A DNA stretch of 64,000 bases from Lentzea aerocolonigenes (lineage in GTDB: Bacteria; Actinomycetota; Actinomycetes; Mycobacteriales; Pseudonocardiaceae): contig NZ_BBOJ01000007.1 of NCBI RefSeq assembly GCF_000974445.1, positions 372,001 to 436,000 on the forward strand, in the 5' to 3' direction. Below the pieces are notes generated by a model. That model ran no database searches. It was not told the DNA's origin and was given only the letters and a program-made list of their open reading frames with translations. Shown piece after piece: positions 1-8,313 of this stretch. Numbering within the stretch: the first letter of the stretch is position 1; each line of letters opens with the position of its first letter. Made by a program: the position numbers and the translations under genes.

Positions 1-1
1 G

Positions 2-757
2 CGCATCTGCTCGTTCCCGCTCAACGACGGCTCGTTCTTCGCCGGCATGTCGTGGCAGGCGGGCGATCCGTGGTGGACGGCGCAGGGCGACACGTGGGCC
101 GTCGACATCGCCGGCGAGGGAACGCTGCGCACCGGCACGTTCTGGCAGTCGATGATCTCGGAGAACCTCGTCGCCGGTGTCGTGCACGGCACGCAGGACT
201 GGATCGCCGGGATGCACGACGGCAAGCTGTGGGGCCTGCTCGGCGCGTCCTGGAGCGTCGGCACCCTGGGCCGGTCGATCCCGAAGGACACCGGCCGCTG
301 GGCCGTCGCGACCATGCCGACGTGGAACGGCAAGCCCTCCAACGGAGTGCAGGGCGGCACGGCGTTCGGGATCTCCGCGGAGAGCAAGGCCCCCGAGGCC
401 GCGATGACGTTCCTGCGCTGGCTCAGCACGAACCCGGACGTGCCGAAGATCGGCAGCACCTTCACCACGCCGTTCCCCGCGCACCTGCCGAACCGGGCCG
501 TCGCGCGGCAGGCCTACAAGGGCGGTTACTTCATCGGCGATCCGGTCTACGACGTCCTCGACGAGGCGGCGAAGCGCGTGCCGGACTGGACGTGGGGACC
601 CAACGCGCTGCGGCTGTTCTCGACGATCTCCGACTCGTTCGGGCCGGTCCGCGGTGGCGGGACGACGTTGCCCGACGCGCTTCGGAAGATCCAGCAGAGC
701 GCCGTGGCCGACATGCGCGCCAAGGGACTTTCGGTGCGGGAAGGGAAATCGGCATGA
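2..757 (+). CDS. Sugar ABC transporter substrate-binding protein, 3' part (5' end outside window)
   Basis: The reading frame is open from the first bases of the window, so only the last ~251 residues are seen. The text resembles the C-terminal lobe of family 1 extracellular solute-binding proteins: a glycine-rich stretch with GGTAFGIS, then SPEAAMTFLRWLSTNPDV-like helices (KAPEAAMTFLRWLS) and a C-terminal helix ALRKIQQSAVADMRAKG. It should capture an oligosaccharide outside the membrane and hand it to the two permeases that follow; the stop codon overlaps the first permease start (ATGA). No ATPase lies nearby, as is usual for actinomycete CUT1 importers that share MsiK. The ligand cannot be read; the DUF2264 and GH30 genes downstream suggest an arabinogalactan-derived oligosaccharide. 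Confidence 0.85.
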   Translation, partial: RICSFPLNDGSFFAGMSWQAGDPWWTAQGDTWAVDIAGEGTLRTGTFWQSMISENLVAGVVHGTQDWIAGMHDGKLWGLLGASWSVGTLGRSIPKDTGRWAVATMPTWNGKPSNGVQGGTAFGISAESKAPEAAMTFLRWLSTNPDVPKIGSTFTTPFPAHLPNRAVARQAYKGGYFIGDPVYDVLDEAAKRVPDWTWGPNALRLFSTISDSFGPVRGGGTTLPDALRKIQQSAVADMRAKGLSVREGKSA

Positions 758-1686
758 GCGTTCTCGCGCCCGAACGCACACCTGTGCTGGAAGAACGGTC
801 CGCGGAACCGGCCGTGCGGACCCGCAGGAAGGACTTCGCGGGACTGGTCCTGGCCATCCCGTTCCTGGTGCTGCTCGTGGGCACGGTGCTGGTTCCCGTG
901 CTGTACGCGCTGTACCTGAGCCTGTTCACGGAACGCCTGAGCGGCCTGGGTTTCTCCGGTCCCGAGCACGTGTTCGTGTGGCTCGGCAACTACGTCTCGG
1001 TCGTCGCGGACAAGGCGTTCCACGCGGGCCTGGGCAACGTCGCGCTGTTCGCGCTGGTGCACATCCCCAGCATGCTGATCGGGGCGCTGGTCCTGGCTCT
1101 GCTGCTGGACTCCGCCGTCGTGCGGCTGCGGCGGATGTGGTCGCTGGCGGTGTTCGTGCCGTACGCGGTGCCCGTGGTCATCGGCGGCCTGATCTGGGCG
1201 TACCTCTACAGCCCCACGATCGGCCCGATCAAGAACCTGCTCGGCATCGATCCGTTGAGCGACACCGCGGTGCTGCCGTCGATCGCGAACATCGCGACGT
1301 GGCAGTGGGTCGGCTACAACATGATCATCTTCTACACGGCGTTGCAGGCCGTGCCGAAGGAGATCGTGGAGGCGGCGCGCGCGGACGGCGCGGGCGGGTT
1401 GCGCACCGCGTGGTCGATCAAGATCCCGGTGATCCGGCCGACGATCTTCGTGGCGGTGGTGTTCACCGTCATCGGGTCGTTGCAGCTGTTCACCGAACCC
1501 ATGGTGCTCAGGGGCTTCACCGGCACGGTGACCAGCACCTGGACGCCCAGCATGTACGTGTACGAGGCCGCGTTCGTGGCCGGTGACAACGGGCGCGCCG
1601 CGGCGGCGTCGGTGCTGCTCGCGGTGATCTGCGCGGTGCTCTCCGCCGTCGTCATGCGCTTCTCGACTCGGAGGTCGTCGCGGTGA
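754..1686 (+). CDS. Sugar ABC transporter permease, MalF/UgpA-like
   Basis: A 310-residue membrane protein with six hydrophobic segments, the first at residues ~30-52 (FAGLVLAIPFLVLLVGTVLV). The inner-membrane EAA motif that docks the ATPase is visible as EIVEAARADGAGGLRTAWSIKIP around residue 205. The ATG start overlaps the stop of the binding protein (ATGA), and its own stop overlaps the GTG of the next permease, so the three are translationally coupled. It forms half of the CUT1-type sugar channel. The family call is safe; the sugar is not known. Confidence 0.9.
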   Translation: MSVLAPERTPVLEERSAEPAVRTRRKDFAGLVLAIPFLVLLVGTVLVPVLYALYLSLFTERLSGLGFSGPEHVFVWLGNYVSVVADKAFHAGLGNVALFALVHIPSMLIGALVLALLLDSAVVRLRRMWSLAVFVPYAVPVVIGGLIWAYLYSPTIGPIKNLLGIDPLSDTAVLPSIANIATWQWVGYNMIIFYTALQAVPKEIVEAARADGAGGLRTAWSIKIPVIRPTIFVAVVFTVIGSLQLFTEPMVLRGFTGTVTSTWTPSMYVYEAAFVAGDNGRAAAASVLLAVICAVLSAVVMRFSTRRSSR

Positions 1687-2537
1687 GCGTCGTGGACAGC
1701 AAGTCCCGCTGGGTATCTGTTCCGGCGGTGCACGTGATCCTCGTGGTGGCGGCGCTGTACAGCCTGCTGCCGCTGGTGTGGCTGGTCACGTCGTCGACCA
1801 AGTCGCTCGGCGACTTCTCCACCACCGGGGCTTTCGAGTTCGGCGACTGGAACCTGTGGGCCAACGTGAAGGCGTTGTTCGCCCAGGAGAACGGCATCTT
1901 CTGGCAGTGGCTGCTCAACTCCGTGCTGTACGCGGGCGGTGGAGCCGTGCTGGGCGCGCTGATCTGCGCCGCGTGCGGGTACGCCATCGCCAAGACGAGC
2001 TTCCCCGGCCGAAAGCTGTTGTTCGCGCTGACGCTCACCGGTGTGCTCGTGCCGACGACCGTGCTGGCGCTGCCGATGTACCTGCTCGCGTCGGAGCTCC
2101 GGGTCGTGGACACGTTCTGGGCGGTGTTCATCCCGTTGCTCACCAACCCGTTCGGCGTCTACCTCGCCAGGGTGTACGCCGACGCGTCGGTGCCGGACGA
2201 GGTGCTGGAGGCCGCGCGCGTCGACGGGGCCGGTCAGCTCCGCACGTTCTTCACCGTGGCGCTGCCGATGATGCGGCCCGGTGTGGTGACCGTGCTGCTG
2301 TTCCAGTTCATCGGGATCTGGAACAACTTCTTCCTGCCGCTGGTGCTGCTGACCGATCCGAAGCTCTTCCCCGTCAGCCTCGGCCTCTTCCAGTGGAGCA
2401 CGCGGCAGAACCAGTTCCCCCAGTACACGCCGCTGGTGATCACCGGGTCGCTGCTCGCGGTGCTGCCGCTGGTGGTGGCGTTCCTGGTGCTGAACCGGCA
2501 GTGGCGCAAGGGGCTCGCGGCGGGGAGCGTCAAGTGA
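1683..2537 (+). CDS. Sugar ABC transporter permease, MalG/UgpE-like
   Basis: A 284-residue integral membrane protein with the second-permease pattern: an N-terminal helix HVILVVAALYSLLPLVWLVT, the motif STKSLGDFS after it, and an EAA loop DEVLEAARVDGAGQLRTFFTV near residue 178. It pairs with the upstream permease to form the transmembrane pore. GTG start within the upstream stop (GTGA), and its TGA overlaps the GTG of the dehydrogenase. The length and topology are normal for CUT1 MalG-type proteins. Confidence 0.9.
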   Translation: MSVVDSKSRWVSVPAVHVILVVAALYSLLPLVWLVTSSTKSLGDFSTTGAFEFGDWNLWANVKALFAQENGIFWQWLLNSVLYAGGGAVLGALICAACGYAIAKTSFPGRKLLFALTLTGVLVPTTVLALPMYLLASELRVVDTFWAVFIPLLTNPFGVYLARVYADASVPDEVLEAARVDGAGQLRTFFTVALPMMRPGVVTVLLFQFIGIWNNFFLPLVLLTDPKLFPVSLGLFQWSTRQNQFPQYTPLVITGSLLAVLPLVVAFLVLNRQWRKGLAAGSVK

Positions 2538-3544
2538 ACCGTCCCGAGGTCCTCCTCGCGATGAGCCAGGACGTCGCCGACCTCCAGTTCGGACCGCGTG
2601 AGCTGGAACGACTGGGGAGGTTGGCCCGTGTCGGCAATCCCCTGGTGGCACAGGACTTCTCGTCCCCCGCAGTGCGCCGCCGCCTGGCGTCGGTGGAGGT
2701 GCTGATCACCTCGTGGGGCTGTCCACCTCTGGACGCCGACGTGCTGGCGGCGGCACCCCGGCTGCGGGCCGCCCTGCACGCGGCGGGCAGCGTCCGGTCG
2801 CACGTCGGTGACGCCGTGTTCGACCGCGACGTCCTCGTCACGACCGCCGCGCACGTCAACGCCGAACCCGTGGCGCAGTACACCGTCGCGGCGATCCTGT
2901 GGGCGTTCAAGAAGGCACCGTTCCTGGCGGCCGACGCCCGCCGGTACCGCGAGGACTGGGGCTACCGCGAACGGCGCGGCGAGCTCTCGGGCCTGGGCCG
3001 CACGATCGTGCTGGTCGGGTTCTCGCGGGTGGGCCGCCGGGTCGTGGAGTTGTTGCGGCGGCTGCAGCTCGGCCGGTTGCTCGTGGTCGACCCGGTGGTG
3101 GACCCCGCGCTGGTGCGGGCGGCGGGCGCGGAGCTCGTGTCCCTGGCCGAGGCACTCCCCCAGGCCGACGTGCTGAGCCTGCACGCCCCGGCGCTGCCGG
3201 AGACGCACCACCTGATCGGAGCGGCGGAACTGGCGGCGCTGCCCGAGCACGCCACGCTGGTCAACACCGCTCGTGGGTCCCTTGTGGACACCGCGGCACT
3301 GGAGGAAGCCTGTGCGCACGGACGCGTGCACGCCGTGCTGGACGTGACCGACCCCGAACCGCTGCCCGCGTGGTCACGGCTGTACGACCTGCCGAACGTG
3401 GTGATCACGCCGCACGTGGCCGGGTCGCTGGGATCGGAGACCAGGTTGATGGCCGCGGCGGCGCTCGACGAGCTGGAGCGGTACGTGAGCGGGCAGCCGC
3501 CGCTGGAGCCGGTGACGAGGCACGGGTTGACGGTGCAGGCATGA
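2534..3544 (+). CDS. D-isomer-specific 2-hydroxyacid dehydrogenase family protein
   Basis: A 336-residue cytosolic protein of the NAD(P)-linked D-2-hydroxyacid dehydrogenase family. An N-terminal substrate domain (residues ~1-110) is followed by a Rossmann dinucleotide domain (IVLVGFSRVGRRVVELL near residue 158, a GxSxxG variant of GxGxxG). The catalytic trio is visible: Arg in NTARGSLVD, Glu/Asp in VTDPEPLP and His in ITPHVAGS. GTG start, translationally coupled to the permease. Family members in sugar operons oxidise or reduce sugar acids; a uronate-derived substrate would fit the beta-glucuronidase-like gene downstream, but that is inference. Confidence 0.85.
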   Translation: MNRPEVLLAMSQDVADLQFGPRELERLGRLARVGNPLVAQDFSSPAVRRRLASVEVLITSWGCPPLDADVLAAAPRLRAALHAAGSVRSHVGDAVFDRDVLVTTAAHVNAEPVAQYTVAAILWAFKKAPFLAADARRYREDWGYRERRGELSGLGRTIVLVGFSRVGRRVVELLRRLQLGRLLVVDPVVDPALVRAAGAELVSLAEALPQADVLSLHAPALPETHHLIGAAELAALPEHATLVNTARGSLVDTAALEEACAHGRVHAVLDVTDPEPLPAWSRLYDLPNVVITPHVAGSLGSETRLMAAAALDELERYVSGQPPLEPVTRHGLTVQA

Positions 3545-3627
3545 GGGGCGGCAGCGGCACGAGCCTGAGCAACTGGCACCGCCTCCTCGACCCCGCGCCC
3601 CGGAACTGGACGGCGGCACCAGCATGA
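3541..3627 (+). CDS. 28-codon ORF bridging the dehydrogenase and DUF2264 genes
   Basis: This tiny frame starts with ATG inside the dehydrogenase stop (ATGA at 3541-3544) and ends with TGA inside the ATG of the DUF2264 gene (ATGA at 3624-3627). It encodes a polar, Trp-containing peptide beginning MRGGSGTSLSNWHRLL. Nothing in it looks like a domain. The exact double coupling suggests that ribosomes read through it to reach the next start, making it a leader or spacer cistron; chance in a 79 bp gap is the alternative. Confidence 0.35.
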   Translation: MRGGSGTSLSNWHRLLDPAPRNWTAAPA

Positions 3628-5525
3628 TCCTCCCTCCCGAGAACCGCTTCCTCTCCCCTCACACGGGCTGGACCCGCGAGCACTGGGAGGCCATCGCCGA
3701 CCACGTGCTCGACTCCGTCAACCCGTACTGGTCCCCGAGGTGCGCCCGCATCGACCTCCCCGGCGAGCCCAGCCGCTTCGGCCCGGTCTCCGACGGCCTC
3801 GAAGGGTTCGCGCGCACGTTCCTGCTCGCGGGGTTCCGGGTCGCGGGTGGTGGCGATCCGAAGCTGCTGGAGCGGTACGCCTGGGGACTCGCCGCCGGCA
3901 CCGACCCGCACTCGCCGGAGGCCTGGCCGCGGCCGGACCAGCTGGGGCAGGCCAAGGTCGAAGCCGCGTCGATCGCGCTCATCCTGCAGCTGACCAGGCC
4001 CTGGCTGTGGGACCACCTCGACGACGGCGTGCGCGACCGTGTCGTCGGCTGGCTCGGCACCGTGGTCGGGCAGCCGTACCCGCCGATCAACTGGGTGTGG
4101 TTCCGGATCGTCGTCGAGTCGTTCCTGCGCGAGGCCGGTGGCGAGTGGTCATCGGAGGACGTCGAGCACGACCTGGCGCTGCACGCGTCGTTCCGGCGTG
4201 AGGGCGGATGGCTCAGCGACGGCGAAGAGCGCGCGTTCGACCACTACACGGGCTGGGCGCTGCACCTGTACCCGTCGCTGTGGACGCACCTGTTCGACGT
4301 GCCGGATTCGCTGTGCTCGCAGGAGACCCGCCGCGCCTGGTCCGACGATCTCGCCCGGTACCTGGAGGACGCAGCCGCGCTGGTCGGTGCCGACGGGTCG
4401 CCGCTCATGCAGGGGCGCAGCCTCACCTACCGGTTCGCGGCCGCGGCGCCGTTCTGGGTCGGCGCGATCACGGGTGTGGCGGAGCCCGGGCTGGTGCGGC
4501 GCGCGGCGTCCGGGGTGCTGCGGCACTTCGTCGACCACGGCGCGCTCGAACCGGACGGCCTGCTGCGCCTCGGCTGGCACGGCTCCTGGCCCGCGTTGCG
4601 CCAGGCCTACTCCGGCCCTGGCTCGCCTTACTGGGCCTCCAAGGGCATGCTGGGTCTCGCGCTGCCCGCCGACCATCCCGTGTGGACGGACGTGGAACGG
4701 CCGCTGCCGGTGGAGACGCACGACTTCACCCGCGTGATCGCGGCGCCGGGCTGGCTGGTGTCGGCGAGGCGTTCCGACGGCATCGTCACGGCGGTGAACC
4801 ACGGCACGGACCACGCGTTGCCGGGAGACCAGAGGGCGGACTCCCCGCTGTACGCGAAGCTGGGCTATTCCACGGCGACGATGCCGTGCGTCACCGACAA
4901 CTCGGTGGCGCTGGTCGACCCCGAAGGCGCGGCCAGCCACCGCGCGGGCTTCCGGACGTTGTTCGTCGAGGAGCTGCCCGGTGGCGTGGTGGCCGGTGCG
5001 TCGCGCGGGTCCGTGCGCTGGGTCGACACCAGCGCGGACGACTCACCCGACCACGGTTCCGGTCGCAGCGGCGAGGTCGTCGAAGGCCCACCGGTGCTCG
5101 TGGTCTCCGTCGTGCGCGACGGCGTGGAGATCCGCATCGTGCGGGTCGACGGCGACACGGACGCGCGGCTGCGGCTGTCGGGCTGGCCGGTCGCGGCCGA
5201 CCTGCGACCGCGCGCGGAGTCCCTGACAGGGCCCGAGATCGTGGTGACCGGTGCGCGCCTGCGCTCTTCGCTGTGCGCCCTGCGCGGGTTCGACCTGGCC
5301 GGCGTCGACACCGAGTCCGGATCGTCGCCACTGGGCAAGTTCGTCGCGGTCCCCCGGCTGACCACCGCCGGAGGAGTTCCCCGTGGTGAGGTGCTCGCCG
5401 CCGCCGTGCGCCTGGACCGGGGCTGCGGCGCCTTCACCAACCCGCTCTTCCTGCCGCACGGCGACGAGGTCGTGCTGCGGTGGAGCGATGGACTCGACAC
5501 GAGGATCACCCTGCCCAATTCCTAG
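3624..5525 (+). CDS. DUF2264 domain protein, probable GH154-type exo-beta-glucuronidase
   Basis: A 633-residue protein without signal peptide. The N-terminal half has the family hallmark opening (N-RFLSPHTGWTREHWEAIAD) and an (alpha/alpha)-barrel-like series of Trp-rich helices (INWVWFRIVVE, FDHYTGWALHLYPSLW, DGLLRLGWHGSWPALRQAYSGPGSPYWASKG); the C-terminal half is beta-rich. I recall that PF10022/DUF2264 proteins were assigned to glycoside hydrolase family GH154 with beta-glucuronidase activity on arabinogalactan-protein glycans; that is family knowledge, not shown here. Being cytoplasmic and coupled to an importer, it would remove terminal glucuronate from imported oligosaccharides. The start at 3624 places the conserved opening motif within ten residues of the N terminus. 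Confidence 0.8.
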   Translation: MILPPENRFLSPHTGWTREHWEAIADHVLDSVNPYWSPRCARIDLPGEPSRFGPVSDGLEGFARTFLLAGFRVAGGGDPKLLERYAWGLAAGTDPHSPEAWPRPDQLGQAKVEAASIALILQLTRPWLWDHLDDGVRDRVVGWLGTVVGQPYPPINWVWFRIVVESFLREAGGEWSSEDVEHDLALHASFRREGGWLSDGEERAFDHYTGWALHLYPSLWTHLFDVPDSLCSQETRRAWSDDLARYLEDAAALVGADGSPLMQGRSLTYRFAAAAPFWVGAITGVAEPGLVRRAASGVLRHFVDHGALEPDGLLRLGWHGSWPALRQAYSGPGSPYWASKGMLGLALPADHPVWTDVERPLPVETHDFTRVIAAPGWLVSARRSDGIVTAVNHGTDHALPGDQRADSPLYAKLGYSTATMPCVTDNSVALVDPEGAASHRAGFRTLFVEELPGGVVAGASRGSVRWVDTSADDSPDHGSGRSGEVVEGPPVLVVSVVRDGVEIRIVRVDGDTDARLRLSGWPVAADLRPRAESLTGPEIVVTGARLRSSLCALRGFDLAGVDTESGSSPLGKFVAVPRLTTAGGVPRGEVLAAAVRLDRGCGAFTNPLFLPHGDEVVLRWSDGLDTRITLPNS

Positions 5526-5533
5526 GAGGAGCC

Positions 5534-6991
5534 GTGGTCACCCGCAGGACAGTGTTGTCCGGTGCAGCCGCCGCCGCAGCAGCGACGGCGCTGGGCACCA
5601 ACGCCAGTGCCGACCAGACCATCGCGATCGACCCCAGCACGAGCTACGGCACGTGGGAAGGCTGGGGCACGTCCCTCGCCTGGTGGGCCAACGTGTTCGG
5701 TGACCGCGACGACCTCGCGGACCTGTGGTTCACCACGAAGTCCGTGACCTACAACGGAACCGCGCTGCCGGGGCTGGGCATGAACATCGCCCGCTACAAC
5801 CTCGGCGCGTGCAGCTGGAACAGCGTGAACGGCGAGAGCATGGTCGCCTCGCCGAACATCCCGCGGTTCAAGCAGATCGAGACCTTCTGGCAGGACTGGA
5901 ACGTCACCGACCCGAACTCGTGGCAGTGGGGCGCCGACGCCAAACAACGCGCGGCCGTCGTGAAGGCCGTGGCCCGTGGCGCGATCACGGAACTGTTCTC
6001 CAACTCGCCCGCGTGGTGGATGTGCCTCAACCACAACCCTTCCGGCGCCGCCAACGCGAACAGCAACAACCTCCAGTCGTGGAACTACCGCACCCACGCC
6101 TCCTACCTGGCCGAGGTCACCCGGCAGTTCCGCGACCGCTTCGGCGTCACGTTCCGCACGGTGGACCCGTTCAACGAGCCCGCGTCGGACTACTGGTCGG
6201 CGACCGGCAAGCAGGAGGGCTGCCACTTCGACCCGTCCCTCCAACGAACCATCCTGCAGTACCTGCGCGAGGAGCTGAACAACCGAGGCCTGTCCGGAAC
6301 GCGCATCTCCGCGTCCGACGAGACCAGCTACGACGTGGCACGCAGCACGTGGAGTTCCTTCGACGCCACCACGAAGTCCGTCGTGAACCAGATCAACGTC
6401 CACGGCTACCAGGGCTCCGGCGGCCGTCGCGACCTCCTGTACACCGACGCGCGGTCGGTCGGCAAGGTGCTGTGGAACTCCGAGTACGGCGACAAGGACG
6501 GCACCGGCCTGTCGATGGCGAGCAACCTGTGCCTGGACTGGCGCTGGCTGCACCCGACGGCGTGGTGCTACTGGCAGGTGATGGACCCGACCCCGGAGTG
6601 GGCGTTGATCGCCTACGACCCGAGCACGCTGAGGGCGGGTGCCGTCGGGAACAAGCTGTACGTGCTCGCGCAGTTCACCCGCCACATCCGGCCGGGCATG
6701 CAGGTCATCTCCGCCTCCACCGGGAACGCCGCCGCGGCCTACGACCCCGCCGCCCGCAGGCTGGTGCTCGTCGGCGTCAACACCGCGACCTCGGCGCAGA
6801 CGATCACCTTCGACCTCACCCGGTACGGCACCCTGCCCACCGGGCTGGTCACCCGGTGGTCCACCTCGACGACCAGCGGCAGCGACAGGTACGTCCAGCG
6901 CACCGACGTCCGGCTGGACGGCAAGCTGCTGCGGGTCCCGTTCGCGGCGGGGCAGGTGCAGACGTTCCAGCTGGACGGAGTGTCCGCGTGA
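5534..6991 (+). CDS. Secreted GH30 endo-beta-1,6-galactanase-like glycoside hydrolase
   Basis: A 485-residue exported enzyme. The GTG start has an excellent ribosome site (AGGAGG at 5524-5529). The N terminus has a twin-arginine signal (VTRRTVLSG, Ala-rich stretch, cleavage near TNASA). The mature protein opens with the GH30 motif YGTWEGWGTSLAWWA; the acid/base Glu is in DPFNEP (about residue 215) and the nucleophile Glu in WNSEYGD (about residue 317), followed by a C-terminal beta-sandwich. The sequence style matches the GH30_5 endo-beta-1,6-galactanases that cut arabinogalactan side chains. It closes the importer operon nine bases after the DUF2264 gene, and a strong hairpin follows. Subfamily assignment is by resemblance only. 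Confidence 0.85.
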   Translation: MVTRRTVLSGAAAAAAATALGTNASADQTIAIDPSTSYGTWEGWGTSLAWWANVFGDRDDLADLWFTTKSVTYNGTALPGLGMNIARYNLGACSWNSVNGESMVASPNIPRFKQIETFWQDWNVTDPNSWQWGADAKQRAAVVKAVARGAITELFSNSPAWWMCLNHNPSGAANANSNNLQSWNYRTHASYLAEVTRQFRDRFGVTFRTVDPFNEPASDYWSATGKQEGCHFDPSLQRTILQYLREELNNRGLSGTRISASDETSYDVARSTWSSFDATTKSVVNQINVHGYQGSGGRRDLLYTDARSVGKVLWNSEYGDKDGTGLSMASNLCLDWRWLHPTAWCYWQVMDPTPEWALIAYDPSTLRAGAVGNKLYVLAQFTRHIRPGMQVISASTGNAAAAYDPAARRLVLVGVNTATSAQTITFDLTRYGTLPTGLVTRWSTSTTSGSDRYVQRTDVRLDGKLLRVPFAAGQVQTFQLDGVSA

Positions 6992-7021
6992 CCGGCGTGC
7001 GCTGCTGACTCTCGACGGTGG

Positions 7022-7070
7022 CTCGCGAGATTCCCGGGATGCCCTGGGTGGTTCCCGGGAATCTCGCGAG
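7022..7070 (+). terminator. Strong intrinsic-terminator-like hairpin after the GH30 gene
   Basis: An 18-bp perfect inverted repeat (TCCCGGGAATCTCGCGAG at 7053-7070 against 7022-7039) with a 13-nt loop lies 30 bp after the galactanase stop. There is no long T run, as is usual in actinomycetes. It probably ends the operon that begins before the window. The remaining spacer up to 7344 (353 bp without a gene in all) holds only the operator-like palindrome listed at 7310 and a ribosome site at 7333-7338. Confidence 0.8.
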
Positions 7071-7309
7071 GTCGAGGCGGAGGCGATCGGTGTGGCCTGC
7101 ACTGAACCGGCTGTGTTGTCTTGCGTTGGGAGCGACACCCGGTCGGGTCGCGCCACCTCCGCACTGCGCAGAGCCCGGCCACGACCACGAACCCGAGCGC
7201 GAGAACCCAGATTTGTTCGACCATCGATTCGACCGTCGAATTGACGAATCCCACCGCACTGTTGCGATTTCCGCGCCGCGCAACGCCATACTCCCCTCAG
7301 GAAAGCGCT

Positions 7310-7323
7310 TACCTACACCCTGC
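7310..7323. promoter_or_regulatory. LacI-type operator candidate upstream of the pectin methylesterase
   Basis: GGAAAGCGCTTACC is an imperfect palindrome centred on AGCGCT, the core typical of LacI-family sites in actinomycetes. It lies 22 bp before the GTG start of the pectinesterase. The same ten bases GGAAAGCGCT recur at 12183 at the start of another cell-wall gene. The cognate regulator is not identified. Confidence 0.4.
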
Positions 7324-7344
7324 GCAAGAGGTAGGAGAAGTCCT

Positions 7345-8313
7345 GTGAACAGGAGAGTGGCAGGTACTTCCGTTTCGACCGTCCTGGCACTGGCGAGCTT
7401 CGCGGCACCGGCAGCCGCCGCCCCGGCGGCAACGCTGACCGTGGCGGCCGACGGCAGCGCCCAGTTCCGCACCGTGCAGGCCGCGATCAACGCGGCTCCG
7501 GTCAACAGCACCGCGCGCACCACGATCACGATCAAGGCCGGCACCTACCGCGAGGTCGTGCGGGTGCCGGCGAACAAGACCGCGATCACGTTGCAGGGAC
7601 TGGGTTCGGGTCCCGCGCAGACCGTGCTCGTGTTCAACAACAGCGCGACCAGTCACGGCACGTTCAACAGCGCCAGCATGTTCGTCGACGGCCGCGACTT
7701 CGGCGCCACGAACCTCACCATCTCCAACGACTACGTGGAGCAGCCAGGCAACGAGGGCAACCAGGCCGTGGCGTTGCACCTCAACGCTGACCGCGCCGTG
7801 TTCCGCAACGTCCGGATGCTCGGCGACCAGGACACGTTGCTGGTCAACGAGAAGACCCGCGCGTACATGGCCGACTCGTACGTGGAGGGCACCGTCGACT
7901 TCATCTTCGGGGGCGGCACCATGGTCTTCGAACGCACGACCGTGCACGAGAAGCGCACGGTCGGCGGCCCGATCACCGCTGCCAGCACGCCGGCCGCCAA
8001 GAAGTACGGCCTGTTGTTCTACCGCTGCACGATCACGGGCACCACCAACAACACCACGCAGCTCGGCCGGCCGTGGCGGCCTGACGGTCAAGTCCTCTAC
8101 CGCGAGTCCACCCTCACCTCCACGCTCAAGACCGCGCAGCCGTGGACCGACATGAGTGGCAACTCGTGGAAGAAGGCCAGGTTCTTCGAGTACCGCAACA
8201 CCGGCGCGGGCGCCGGCACGAACTCCAACCGGCCGCAGCTGCCCGACGCCCAGGCCGGTGACTACACCCCGCAGAAGTACCTCGCTGGCACCGACGGCTG
8301 GAACCCGAGGTGA
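7345..8313 (+). CDS. Secreted pectin methylesterase (carbohydrate esterase family 8)
   Basis: A 322-residue exported enzyme that removes methyl groups from homogalacturonan. GTG start preceded by AGGAGA at 7333-7338. A Sec signal (residues ~1-29, Ala-rich, ending AAPAAAAPAA) precedes a right-handed beta-helix. All five CE8 signatures are visible: GTYRE, QAVAL, GDQDTLL, DFIFGGG (catalytic Asp) and LGRPWRP (substrate-binding Arg/Trp). The C terminus is complete. Its GTGA stop overlap couples it to the next SGNH esterase, so the two probably act together on decorated pectin. Confidence 0.95.
   Translation: MNRRVAGTSVSTVLALASFAAPAAAAPAATLTVAADGSAQFRTVQAAINAAPVNSTARTTITIKAGTYREVVRVPANKTAITLQGLGSGPAQTVLVFNNSATSHGTFNSASMFVDGRDFGATNLTISNDYVEQPGNEGNQAVALHLNADRAVFRNVRMLGDQDTLLVNEKTRAYMADSYVEGTVDFIFGGGTMVFERTTVHEKRTVGGPITAASTPAAKKYGLLFYRCTITGTTNNTTQLGRPWRPDGQVLYRESTLTSTLKTAQPWTDMSGNSWKKARFFEYRNTGAGAGTNSNRPQLPDAQAGDYTPQKYLAGTDGWNPR

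Noticed and set aside
7072-7254. Possible small membrane protein on the minus strand (start near 7254, hydrophobic stretch MVEQIWVLALGFVVVAGLCAV).
   Set aside because: Its frame runs on through the terminator hairpin into the antisense of the galactanase, with no ribosome site or homologue recognised; a chance ORF or a gene remnant cannot be told apart.
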